Source: Ignavibacteria bacterium
GTDB taxonomy: Bacteria; Bacteroidota; Ignavibacteria; UBA10030; SZUA-254
Direction of reading: 5' to 3'
Assembly (NCBI GenBank): GCA_016178625.1
Contig: JACOSX010000136.1
Location: 1 to 61,346, forward strand
DNA length: 61,346 nucleotides
Positions 50,556 through 59,105 of this stretch are shown in pieces. Under the pieces are notes generated by a model that saw only the letters and a program-made list of their open reading frames with translations, did not search any database and was not told the DNA's origin. Made by a program: the position numbers and the translations under genes. Every line of letters begins with the position of its first letter. The first letter of the stretch is position 1.

Positions 50556-51815
50556 ATGAACCGAACATTAGAAACAGCGATCCTCGAGGTGAAGGAGAGC
50601 TTCGTGATGGCTCTCGTCGCGATTCGCACCAATAAGTTGCGATCTGCCCTCACCCTTCTTGGCATTGCGGTTGGTGTTTTCTCTATTATCGGTGTGATGA
50701 CGGCGATGGGTGTCTTGCTGAATAGTATTCAAGGAGAGATGAGTTGGCTGGGAGCAAATACCTTCCAGGTTCAAAAATATCCCATGTTCGAATCCGACGA
50801 TCCAGAAGAGCTTCCCAAATTCCGGAACCGAAGGAATATCACCTATGAGCAAGCAGAGCGAGTCAAAGAACACACGACGTTAGCTTCAGCAGTTGGTGTG
50901 TTCTGCGCTGAATTCGGGAAGGTCATTGTCTCACCACGCGGAATGAAAACGAATCCCGACATCTTTCTCTCCGGAAGAGACATCGAGGGGTTCACTGCAA
51001 ACAGCTGGTCGATCGGAGATGGCAGACTCTTCAGTCCCGGCGAGCTTTCTTCGGCAAGTCACGTCATTATCCTGGGTACGGATGTGGCGAAGAAAGTATT
51101 TCCAAAGATGGATCCGATCGGGCAAACTGTCCGTGTCGATGGACAAGAATATCAGATCATCGGTGTTGTGCAACCGAGAGGCGCGATGCTTGGGGGGAGT
51201 AATGACAATTTTGCGGTCATCCCGATCACGACATTCTTTAACGTGTATGGAAAAGATCGACAAGTATCAATCAAGGTACAGTCAACGACTCCGGCGACGC
51301 TCGATGATTGTATGGAACAAGTACGCGGGGTGTTGCGCGCGGTTCGTCACGTTCCTCCTGGTGAAGAGGATGACTTCTACATCTGGACGAATGACTCACT
51401 CATTCAACAGTTTAATGATTTCACGAAGTATGTCAGGTTGGGGATCATGCTCGTGAGTGCAATTGCCCTCTTAGCTGCCGGCGTTGGGATCATGAACATT
51501 ATGCTTGTGTCTGTCACCGAGAGAACGCGAGAGATCGGGATTCGAAAAGCAATCGGCGCACGGAAAACCAACATTCTCAGCCAGTTCGTTCTCGAAGCAG
51601 TGCTTGTTAGCGAGCTCGGGGGAATCATCGGGATTATTCTTGGTGTTATCTGTGGTAATATCACAGCAATATTCATGGAGATTCCACCCATCATTCCGTA
51701 CGATTGGGTAGCGATAGGATTCATCTCATGCAGCATCATCGGTATTATCTTTGGCGTCTATCCTGCATGGAAAGCTGCTAACCTTGATCCGATAGAGTCC
51801 TTGCGGTATGAGTAG
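50556..51815 (+). CDS. MacB-type ABC permease 2
   Basis: A 419-residue permease, clearly a tandem duplicate with the next gene: same length and near-identical blocks such as ALRTNKLRS/AIRTNKLRS, LTLLGIAVGVFSII, FYIxxNDSLIQQF, AGVGIMNIMLVSVTERTREIGIRKAIGARK and the ending NLDPIESLRYE. It has a periplasmic MacB domain with ITYEQAERVKEHTTLASAVGV and SASHVIILGTDVAKKVFPKMDPIGQTVRVDG. With permease 1 or 3 it would form the dimer that binds substrate and drives it into MacA-TolC. Confidence 0.93.
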   Translation: MNRTLETAILEVKESFVMALVAIRTNKLRSALTLLGIAVGVFSIIGVMTAMGVLLNSIQGEMSWLGANTFQVQKYPMFESDDPEELPKFRNRRNITYEQAERVKEHTTLASAVGVFCAEFGKVIVSPRGMKTNPDIFLSGRDIEGFTANSWSIGDGRLFSPGELSSASHVIILGTDVAKKVFPKMDPIGQTVRVDGQEYQIIGVVQPRGAMLGGSNDNFAVIPITTFFNVYGKDRQVSIKVQSTTPATLDDCMEQVRGVLRAVRHVPPGEEDDFYIWTNDSLIQQFNDFTKYVRLGIMLVSAIALLAAGVGIMNIMLVSVTERTREIGIRKAIGARKTNILSQFVLEAVLVSELGGIIGIILGVICGNITAIFMEIPPIIPYDWVAIGFISCSIIGIIFGVYPAWKAANLDPIESLRYE

Positions 51816-51830
51816 GAATACCGAGCGAAT

Positions 51831-53090
51831 ATGAGTCAGCCCTTCGAAACCATAATGCACGAAATACGCGAGAGTCTCGTTATGGCACTCGTCGCACTAC
51901 GAACAAACAAACTCCGTTCCGTGCTCACACTGCTCGGTATCGCTGTTGGCGTATTCTCCATCATCGCCGTCATGACGGCGATGGGTGTCTTGGTGAACAG
52001 CATCGAAAATGGATTGAGCCAACTTGGAGCCAACACTTTCCAGATTCAGAAGAACCCGATGTTTAATTCTGGTGATCCACAGGAAAGGGCAAAGGTGCGC
52101 AATCGCAGGTCGCTCCGCTACCCGCAGGGGCTTGTCGTCAAAGAACGCACAACGCTCGCGAAAGCTGTCGGTCTGGAGGCGTGGGACTTCGGAAAGATCG
52201 TTGCAACGCCTCAGGGGCAAAAGACCAATCCAGGGGTCCAAATTGCAGGCGAGGACATCGATGGATTTACGACAAATAACTGGACGATCGGGGATGGTCG
52301 GCTATTCATGCCTGATGAGGTCTCCTCTGCAAGGCGAGTTGCCGTCCTTGGGATGGGTGTCGTAGAAAAAATATTCCCAAAATCAGATCCCATCGGTCAG
52401 ACAATTCGCGTGGATGGACAGGAGTATCAGGTCATCGGCGTGATTGAACGACAAGGAGGAATGCTTGGGGGCAACAACGATAATTTTGTGACTATTCCTC
52501 TGCCGACATTTTTCAATGTCTATGGTAACGAGCGAGAAATCCATATCATGGTCCAATCAACGTCGCGGGACACATACGAAGATTGCATCGAACAGGTACG
52601 AGGCATTCTGCGAGCAGCGCGTCAGGTTCCTCCTGGCTCTGAGGACGATTTCTACATCTTCTCTAACGATTCACTCATACAGCAGTTCAGTGAATTTACC
52701 AAGTACGCCCGGCTGGGAATTATGATCATCAGTGCTATTGCCCTCATTGCCGCAGGAGTCGGCATTATGAACATTATGCTTGTTTCGGTCACGGAGAGGA
52801 CAAGAGAGATTGGAATTCGGAAGGCAATCGGCGCGAGAAAAAATAACATCTTGACCCAATTTATCCTTGAAGCGGTGGTACTCAGTGAGCTTGGGGGAAT
52901 CATCGGCATCATCGCCGGTATTGGTGCGGGTAATCTCATTGCAATTTTCTTCGAGGTTCCTCCCGTTATTCCGTTTGACTGGGCTGCCATTGGTTTTATT
53001 GTTTGCTCTATCATCGGAATCATCTTTGGCGTTTATCCTGCATGGAAAGCGTCCAACCTCGATCCTATCGAATCCCTCAGGTTTGAATAG
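51831..53090 (+). CDS. MacB-type ABC permease 3
   Basis: A 419-residue paralogue of permease 2, aligned end to end without gaps. Differences concentrate in the periplasmic domain (LRYPQGLVVKERTTLAKAVGLEAWDFGKIVATPQG against ITYEQAERVKEHTTLASAVGVFCAEFGKVIVSPRG), suggesting divergence in substrate or partner contacts while the membrane helices stay fixed. Starts 15 bp after permease 2 and ends the operon; no terminator hairpin was seen within the next 60 bp. Confidence 0.93.
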   Translation: MSQPFETIMHEIRESLVMALVALRTNKLRSVLTLLGIAVGVFSIIAVMTAMGVLVNSIENGLSQLGANTFQIQKNPMFNSGDPQERAKVRNRRSLRYPQGLVVKERTTLAKAVGLEAWDFGKIVATPQGQKTNPGVQIAGEDIDGFTTNNWTIGDGRLFMPDEVSSARRVAVLGMGVVEKIFPKSDPIGQTIRVDGQEYQVIGVIERQGGMLGGNNDNFVTIPLPTFFNVYGNEREIHIMVQSTSRDTYEDCIEQVRGILRAARQVPPGSEDDFYIFSNDSLIQQFSEFTKYARLGIMIISAIALIAAGVGIMNIMLVSVTERTREIGIRKAIGARKNNILTQFILEAVVLSELGGIIGIIAGIGAGNLIAIFFEVPPVIPFDWAAIGFIVCSIIGIIFGVYPAWKASNLDPIESLRFE

Positions 53091-53156
53091 CATTCTTGCC
53101 AGATCCCCGATCAATTCTGCTGTTTTTCCATTAAAATAGTCTTAAAAAAAATTCAC

Positions 53157-53184
53157 TTGACTTTCCCGTTTGATGGAGTATATT
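53157..53184 (+). promoter_or_regulatory. Promoter for beta-barrel and T9SS cargo genes
   Basis: TTGACT (53157-53162), 16-bp spacer, TATATT (53179-53184). Transcription would start near 53191, leaving a leader of about 215 nt before the gene at 53408. The leader contains an AGCAAAC...GTTTGCT stem enclosing a GGGTC-TCTC-GACC hairpin (about 53267-53309). Confidence 0.68.
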
Positions 53185-53407
53185 TCTGATAAGGCTGTTG
53201 CGTTTGAAGATTTCATGACGAAGCTATAGAAGGGTTAATACCGTGAGGAAGCCAGTGATGAAAGATCAGCAAACAAGACAGCGAGGGTCTCTCGACCTCA
53301 CCGTTTGCTGAACGACGGACATCACGACTTCTCTCTCATTCGGGGGATGATTCCTTCAGCCTCAAGCGGTAACCCCGGATTACTCATAACATCAGAGGAG
53401 AAGAACA

Positions 53408-53905
53408 ATGAAACGATCAATGCTCTATCCAATACTCGTCCTTTGTGCGTTATCACTGGGACTTCACGATGCGACATATTCACAAGGTAAATTTGGTGCA
53501 GGATTTGTTTTCGGTGAGCCGACTGGTTTTGCTTGGAAGTATCGCCTCAGCCAGAATAATGCTCTTGACGGGGCGCTCGGATTCTCACCATTTGATCGAT
53601 ACCGGTTGCATGTCGATTACTTGTGGCAAGCTTATCCATTCCACGAGCAGCGGCTATCACTTCATTACGGTGTCGGTGCAGTGATCGGGTTTGGAAGAAC
53701 GCAATACGTTGTTGTGAACGGACGTTACAGCTACTTCCTTCGCGATCAGGAGATGGGTTTTGCCGCTCGCGTGCCTGTGGGTCTCTCATACGAAATCCCG
53801 CGGTCGCCAATCGACTTGTTCGTTGAAGTCGCACCCTTGATGATTTTCGCTCCTGGCACGGGCGTGGGGATCGATGCAGGACTTGGCGTGCGATTTTATC
53901 CGTGA
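53408..53905 (+). CDS. Small outer-membrane beta-barrel protein
   Basis: A 165-residue exported protein. The ATG follows GAGGAGAAGAAC, and a signal peptide (YPILVLCALSLGLHDATYSQ) leads into alternating strands: KFGAGFVFGEPTGFAWKYRL, NALDGALGFSPFDRYRLHVDYLW, LSLHYGVGAVIGFGRTQYVVV, GFAARVPVGLSYEIP, and a terminal GIDAGLGVRFYP. The pattern matches small eight-stranded barrels common in FCB genomes. Function is unknown. It is followed by the T9SS cargo gene after 59 bp. Confidence 0.75.
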   Translation: MKRSMLYPILVLCALSLGLHDATYSQGKFGAGFVFGEPTGFAWKYRLSQNNALDGALGFSPFDRYRLHVDYLWQAYPFHEQRLSLHYGVGAVIGFGRTQYVVVNGRYSYFLRDQEMGFAARVPVGLSYEIPRSPIDLFVEVAPLMIFAPGTGVGIDAGLGVRFYP

Positions 53906-53964
53906 GTCAATGTCTCTGGAACATTTAGCAACTTCACACCACATATCCTGAAAGGAGAAACGTT

Positions 53965-55344
53965 ATGAATCTTTCTGCGACATCTTATCATCGAATGCTG
54001 GTTGTGTCGGTTCTGGTAGTATTAGTGGGCGCCCTCGCTATTGCTCAACCAAAATATCGCACGTTCAATCAGGTTGATCTTGCCGAGAAGAAACAGAAGA
54101 AAGCGGGCAAGCAAGTTTCCAGTGATGCCTGCTTTCACTTCGTGAACACCACCGGCATTACCGTCAACAGCTTACATGCGAGGTTCAACGGACGCGTGCT
54201 TTCGATCCAAGATTCCGGCGGCTTCACGTCAATCGATTTCGATCACAAGCATAAAGCTATCGATGCGACAGGTCGCACGGTTGCGCCGGGTGATTCCGTT
54301 GTTTTCTGTGGAACCTTCGATAAGAAAGACTCAGCGATTCACGTTAACTTCTGGCGCTGGGATACGAACGGAGTTCCTGCTTCTCCCAAGTATGAGGACT
54401 TAGAACCTTGGAGTGTTCAAGGGAATCGAATTCAACCGAATGGCGGTACAGTACGCGAATATCTTTATAAGAAAGTCATTACTCGTCCTGCGGGACTTGT
54501 CATTGGGTTGCCAAATCCGACAACCGGTGGGTGGATTCGCTATAAGACTGCCGATCGGAAATACTTCCCACACACCGATAGCTCGCGCTGCTTCGACTTC
54601 ATTAAATCTGGCGAGGGTAATCAGCACCCGTTCATCGGAGAGCTCAAAAATCCGCATGTAAAGAAACACAACAATCATCTCTTGGGCGAGGTGCATGCAC
54701 TCAGGCTTGCCATTGTCGCGAATGATTCCGGTGTTACTTCTCCATTCGATGCGTCCACACGATTGGGCGATCTCCATTACAGCGGCGCCGGTGATGATCC
54801 GTGCAACGGGTTAACCGTTCGACAGATCACGCGCCTCGCGGATTCGGCATTGACCTATTGCAATTTCGACTCGGCATTCTACTTTAAGTTGGATTCCTGT
54901 GTCAGCAAGATCAACCACGCATTTGACGGTCCGTATATAGCCATCACATTCCATCCATTGACAATTGCAGGAACGAATGAGCTTCCGCCGTGGCTGACCC
55001 CAAGCAACGAGCCGGTCATCCCTCACTTCCAACGGTATTCTGCGATTGATGATCTGCCCATACAGTATGCCTTGCAGCAGAACTATCCCAATCCCTTCAA
55101 CCCGACGACGACAATCGAGTTCAACCTTGCAGAGCCGAGCATCGTTACATTGACGGTGTATAATCTCCTCGGTCAGGAGGTGGCGACGGTACTCGATCGA
55201 GAGGAGATGGAAGACGGTGAGCAATCGGTTGAGCTGGATGCAAGCAATCTCACATCGGGTGTCTACTTCTACAGGATTGTTGCTCAAGGAACCGAAGGAG
55301 GTGGACAGTTCCAAGCGGTGAAGCGGATGGTGCTGTTGAAGTAG
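53965..55344 (+). CDS. Secreted protein with type IX secretion (type A) sorting domain
   Basis: A 459-residue protein with a signal peptide (MLVVSVLVVLVGALAIAQ) and a C-terminal sorting domain of about 85 residues: QNYPNPFNPTTTIEF, then VTLTVYNLLGQEV, LDASNLTSGVYFYRI and QAVKRMVLLK. This domain directs export by the Por/T9SS machinery. The central 320 residues have no recognised enzyme motif; they are beta-rich (VNTTGITVNSLHARFNGRV, GDSVVFCGTFDKK) with several Cys. It may be a surface or extracellular binding protein. SD AAAGGAGA is present. Confidence 0.88.
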   Translation: MNLSATSYHRMLVVSVLVVLVGALAIAQPKYRTFNQVDLAEKKQKKAGKQVSSDACFHFVNTTGITVNSLHARFNGRVLSIQDSGGFTSIDFDHKHKAIDATGRTVAPGDSVVFCGTFDKKDSAIHVNFWRWDTNGVPASPKYEDLEPWSVQGNRIQPNGGTVREYLYKKVITRPAGLVIGLPNPTTGGWIRYKTADRKYFPHTDSSRCFDFIKSGEGNQHPFIGELKNPHVKKHNNHLLGEVHALRLAIVANDSGVTSPFDASTRLGDLHYSGAGDDPCNGLTVRQITRLADSALTYCNFDSAFYFKLDSCVSKINHAFDGPYIAITFHPLTIAGTNELPPWLTPSNEPVIPHFQRYSAIDDLPIQYALQQNYPNPFNPTTTIEFNLAEPSIVTLTVYNLLGQEVATVLDREEMEDGEQSVELDASNLTSGVYFYRIVAQGTEGGGQFQAVKRMVLLK

Positions 55345-55374
55345 AAGTGAACTACGAACATACAGTGTAAAGAC

Positions 55375-55412
55375 AAAGCCCCGGGCTAATCGCTTGGGGC
55401 TTTCAGTTTTTT
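55375..55412 (+). terminator. Intrinsic terminator after T9SS cargo gene
   Basis: AAAGCCCC (55375-55382) pairs with GGGGCTTT (55396-55403), followed by CAGTTTTTT. It lies 30 bp after the stop. Confidence 0.85.
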
Positions 55413-55511
55413 GGGATTCATCGGTGCTTTAACAGTTGTCGTTCATACTCCGTCGAAAAAAATCCTTCTAAAAGCGCTGAGCGTGTTAAAGGGATTTGAT
55501 GTCCGGAGTGA

Positions 55512-57221
55512 TCATGCTTTCATTCGCATGCCTTCTTCTTCATAGCTGAAGATCCATCCCGCGAGTTTTCCGGGGTCGATCTTCTTAAAATCGTCCCAGT
55601 ATTTGCTGTTGTTCATGTAGCGTGAGCTTGTGTCCATCACAGGAATTTCCCGTGCCATCCGAACGATCTTCTGGAATCGGGATTTCCATCGAGTCATGTT
55701 GGCAATGCGCAGGTCTACCCAGCCATCGTGTGCCCAAAGATCAATGTTTTTCTTCGAGATGGGAAGCTCGTTCTCGCCGAGGTTCGGTGGAATCTTGATT
55801 TCGTCTGCGCGCAGGAGAGTTATTCCGTCGGGCATGAGGATCGGGATACCGATGGAAATGATCGAGGAACGTAAGTTGCTATCCGACTCTATTCTTTTTC
55901 GGAGCTTCAGCGAGAGAACTGAAGGACGTGTCTTCATCACGCTGACCATATCGCCGAAGCATACTTTGAGAAGGTGCGCCTCATAAAGGAGTTTGGAGAG
56001 CCGCGGCGGACCGAGGATTTCGAACGCAACACTGCTGACCCTGTGTTCTTTCTCCAACGCCTCAATGTGTTTTTTCGCACTCTCGAACAAGAAGCCTGCA
56101 CGATACGTCGGCGAGAGTGTCGCATTATCCAACGCGTTGATGATGTCGTGTCCGGTGTTTCCCCCCTTGATTTCATAGATGACGGCTTCGGCGATCTCTT
56201 CCGGCGTGACGAACTCCATTTGCCCGGGCGTTGCGATCGCCTCGAACTCACCGCGCGAGAATAATCCGTTCTCGCCCGTATCGATGAAGACCGATTTCAA
56301 TGTCTTGCGCATCGGCTTTGCGACATTCTTCATCGAGAGGCGAAGGACAGAGTTCAAGCGCACGCCGCGCGATGGGGGACAATCGAACAATTCAATCGGC
56401 TTACCGCGTTTCTTGATTTCTCCATAGCCGATTCTTTTCCATGCGATCGCGGCGGTGGGTTTAATCTCTTTCGTGATCGGTGCATCCGGCGTACGACCCA
56501 TGAGGAACAGCAGCAATGTATGCGCTCCCGCAACTGACGATTTGCTCAGGAGAACGCTCGACGGTCGCTCTTCGCTGTGCGTGTACGGGATATTCAGTCC
56601 CATCCCCCCGGTGCCGCTTGTCCCAATCTTCACGTAAATTGTGGTCCCGGATGTGTGCATCGACCTATAGAGAAGTTGCACGTGGCGGATGAGTTGTGGC
56701 GTGTAGAGGGTGCACAAGAGTCGTTCAGCGGTATCAAAGAGGGAGACGCTCTTCCTTCCCGCCTTCGTCCGTTTGATGTCCTGCAGTAGTGCACGCGCGC
56801 TCTGGAAAATGTCTTGATAGGCGATCGCTGTCGCGGAATTGATGCAATCGATAATGACGTCCGGTTTGAATTTGTTGACAAGGTGAAAGATCGAGGAACG
56901 GTGCAACACGTCTTCCGTCAGTTCATCGAGAATATCCTCGATGAGCATGGCGCGGGTTTTCGGATTGTCAATGATCTCCTCACGGTTCAGGTCTTTCGAC
57001 GTGTAGCGGACAAAAATGTTTCCCCACCAGGGAACAAAAAAGGTCTTGCCGGCTCGAGGGAATTCTTTCCGTAGACTATGTACCGCCTCTTCCGCTTCAT
57101 GACGAAGGAGGGACGTCACGATGATTCTCTTCGGTCGTTCGACCATGAGTTTCCGGCAAATGGCAGTGCCGACCAATCCGCCGCCGCCGAGGACTAATAC
57201 CGCTCTATCTTTAATATCCAT
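55512..57221 (-). CDS. Large Rossmann-fold (short-chain dehydrogenase-like) protein of unknown function
   Basis: A 569-residue protein starting with a dinucleotide-binding motif, RAVLVLGGGGLVGTAICRKL, and a DVIIDCINSATA stretch typical of extended Rossmann enzymes. STTIYVKIGTSGTGGMGLNIPYTH follows where SDR proteins have the catalytic region. The second half (from about 330, EEIAEAVIYEIKGGN, FEILGPPRLSKLLYEAHLL) has no match I recognise, and ends in RYMNNSKYWDDFKKIDPGKLAGWIF. It is cytosolic, with no signal or membrane segment. It is a single gene on the minus strand, with the family B repeat immediately upstream. Confidence 0.65.
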   Translation of the reverse strand: MDIKDRAVLVLGGGGLVGTAICRKLMVERPKRIIVTSLLRHEAEEAVHSLRKEFPRAGKTFFVPWWGNIFVRYTSKDLNREEIIDNPKTRAMLIEDILDELTEDVLHRSSIFHLVNKFKPDVIIDCINSATAIAYQDIFQSARALLQDIKRTKAGRKSVSLFDTAERLLCTLYTPQLIRHVQLLYRSMHTSGTTIYVKIGTSGTGGMGLNIPYTHSEERPSSVLLSKSSVAGAHTLLLFLMGRTPDAPITKEIKPTAAIAWKRIGYGEIKKRGKPIELFDCPPSRGVRLNSVLRLSMKNVAKPMRKTLKSVFIDTGENGLFSRGEFEAIATPGQMEFVTPEEIAEAVIYEIKGGNTGHDIINALDNATLSPTYRAGFLFESAKKHIEALEKEHRVSSVAFEILGPPRLSKLLYEAHLLKVCFGDMVSVMKTRPSVLSLKLRKRIESDSNLRSSIISIGIPILMPDGITLLRADEIKIPPNLGENELPISKKNIDLWAHDGWVDLRIANMTRWKSRFQKIVRMAREIPVMDTSSRYMNNSKYWDDFKKIDPGKLAGWIFSYEEEGMRMKA

Positions 57222-57248
57222 AAGAGACTTTTAAAAAAATAAATTCTT

Positions 57249-57430
57249 CAGTGGGACAGACATTTGCCGAAGGCATCCCTTTGGAACCTGTCTGTTATTT
57301 TTAATCTGAATTGAATATTATTGACAGGCAAGTCTACGACTCTATCGAGTCGAAGACTCGTAGAGAATGCCTGTCCTACCTGATAGATTGGTAGGACGGG
57401 ATTCCTATCCCATCCACTGAGGTGGGACTC
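57249..57430. repeat. Composite palindromic element, family B (inverted copy plus second module)
   Basis: 57249-57380 is the reverse-complement relative of 14383-14518: CAGTGGGACAG at one end, GTCCTACC at the other, sharing GACTCTATCGAGTCG and GAGAATGCCTGTCC. An AT-rich stretch of about 27 bp interrupts it where the other copy has none. Immediately after, 57390-57430 resembles the 28139 element (GGTAGGACGGGATTCC). The remaining gap, 57431-57591, shows nothing recognisable. Confidence 0.75.
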
Positions 57431-57591
57431 TTTCAATGATTGTTTGGATTCGTTTGGCAACATGTTCATAGTTAGTTCAAAAAGGGGAATGAGGGCGGAA
57501 GTTCACGATCAGTGAAGCCAATGAGACTTTCGTGTCTGTGGGTCAACATCAAACAGGAATTCAATTTCACAAGTCGAGAATCCCCCTTAGA

Positions 57592-57921
57592 TCATACTTT
57601 CTCGACGACAACGGCCGTTCCGTACGCGAGCACTTCGGTGACACCGGAGGCGACTTCATTGGCGTCGTACCTCATCCCGATGATGGCGTTCGCGCCCATG
57701 TACTGTGCGTGCTGGATCATGATCTCGTACGCTTCCTGGCGGGCGCGTTCGCACAGTTCCTGATAGAGCGTAATGTTCCCACCAAAGAGCGTCTGGATCC
57801 CCGCGCCGATGTTGCCGATGATCGAGCGCGAGCGCACGGTTATGCCGCGGACAAGTCCCAGTTGTTTCACTACCTTATACCCGTCCAGCGCGAATGCGGT
57901 TGTTACCAATGAATGGTCCAT
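57592..57921 (-). CDS. YbjQ/UPF0145-family protein
   Basis: A 109-residue member of the YbjQ (UPF0145) family, a small pentameric/decameric protein with predicted heavy-metal-binding fold. Diagnostic stretches: GYKVVKQLGLVRGITVRSRSI, GGNITLYQELCERARQEAYEIMIQHAQYMGANAIIGMRYD and TEVLAYGTAVVV. Length is normal. AAGGAA precedes the ATG by six bases, and it lies 20 bp after the lipoprotein gene, so probably one operon. Biochemical role is unknown. Confidence 0.9.
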   Translation of the reverse strand: MDHSLVTTAFALDGYKVVKQLGLVRGITVRSRSIIGNIGAGIQTLFGGNITLYQELCERARQEAYEIMIQHAQYMGANAIIGMRYDANEVASGVTEVLAYGTAVVVEKV

Positions 57922-57941
57922 GGTTGTTCCTTATTTAAGCC

Positions 57942-58943
57942 CTATTTAAGTTTGAGAGACTTCACAATATATTCAAATACCGGGAAGTAAATGTCTTTCT
58001 GAGGGGCGAACCAGTTGATGGTTGTGCGGATCACCTTGTCGTTCTTCACGACGAAGTATGCGCGGCTATTGATGTCCTTGATCGGAGAATAGTCGACCCA
58101 GTACACAGTGTTGCCGTCAATTGTTGTCGTGCCGGTGTTTTTTGCCTTGTATCGTCCCTTGTTCTGATTCCACACCTTTTCCACCGTTAACCCCTTCGCG
58201 CCAAAGACATCAATGTGGATGCTGCAGTCGCGGCGATCGGCTCGCATTTCCATTGCGAAGTCGTTATTGCCTTTATTGACCGGAACGGATTCGAGATTAT
58301 CAGGGACCTGCATGGTGAAGAACGGCGACTTGAACGGCTCGATGTTTGTAGAAGGCGCCCACACATCCGATTTCTTTGCGACCACGACAGGCATCTCGAA
58401 CGATGCGATCATTTTATCGTAGATGTTTGCATTGACAATGACCTGATCTTCGCCAAAGCTGATCGTGGTCAGTTTGTACATTGCTGTGTCACCCGGGACA
58501 TAGAGATCGCTACCGACAATTTTTTTCTTCGAGGAGACCGGGATGGTATATCGAACGCCTGTCGCCTGCTTGCCCGCGACGGTAACAGGTATATCGGGCT
58601 GGAGTTCAACGTTCTGCCACGTCTGTTTGAGATTATCTTTGCCAGCCTGGACGATAGCGTCTGCAGTTTTGCCTTCGTACTTCAGTACTTCCGCGGTCAC
58701 CATGCCGCCTTCGATACCGGTCGTGGGATTCTGAAATTTATCGACGACATCCTGAGACGGTGCGAAAACCGCGTTGCCTGTTGTACCCATTTGCTTCCAG
58801 TCTTTCGGATATTTGACTTTGAAGCCATAGCCCGGGTCGCGGTACTCGTTCATCACGCCGACGGGGAGGGGTTCGACTTTTTTCTCTGCGCAGCCAACAA
58901 ATAAGATCGCCAGCAAGATGGTAAACATAACAAAGGATTTCAT
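57942..58943 (-). CDS. Lipoprotein with PsbP/DUF1795-like repeat
   Basis: A 333-residue lipoprotein: signal peptide MFTILLAILFVGC with the lipobox Cys at residue 18. Two similar halves follow. The first opens RDPGYGFKVKYPKDWKQMG and the second KSPFFTMQVPDNLESVP, each followed by strands ending in a K-x-IxxSF/SLK pattern, as in PsbP/DUF1795-type domains. The two-domain arrangement is inferred from this internal symmetry. The protein is expected to be anchored in the periplasmic or outer membrane; ligand is unknown. The start has GGAG 11 bases upstream. Confidence 0.72.
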   Translation of the reverse strand: MKSFVMFTILLAILFVGCAEKKVEPLPVGVMNEYRDPGYGFKVKYPKDWKQMGTTGNAVFAPSQDVVDKFQNPTTGIEGGMVTAEVLKYEGKTADAIVQAGKDNLKQTWQNVELQPDIPVTVAGKQATGVRYTIPVSSKKKIVGSDLYVPGDTAMYKLTTISFGEDQVIVNANIYDKMIASFEMPVVVAKKSDVWAPSTNIEPFKSPFFTMQVPDNLESVPVNKGNNDFAMEMRADRRDCSIHIDVFGAKGLTVEKVWNQNKGRYKAKNTGTTTIDGNTVYWVDYSPIKDINSRAYFVVKNDKVIRTTINWFAPQKDIYFPVFEYIVKSLKLK

Positions 58944-58957
58944 GGTGGTTCTACTCC

Positions 58958-58987
58958 GTATTAATGATGGCTAAATTATGATGACAA
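58958..58987 (-). promoter_or_regulatory. Promoter for lipoprotein-ybjQ unit
   Basis: Minus strand TTGTCA (58982-58987), 18-bp spacer, TAATAC (58958-58963). This gives a leader of only about 10 nt, so the assignment is tentative. Confidence 0.4.
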
Positions 58988-59105
58988 TTTCTTTTGCTCG
59001 GCGAATAACTCTGTTCAATTGACCTCTCCTGTGATTGTTCGACTGAACTCACGATGTAGAGAGGAGGATGTTAAAACACTCGCAGTACCCGACGGGTGAG
59101 GTCCG

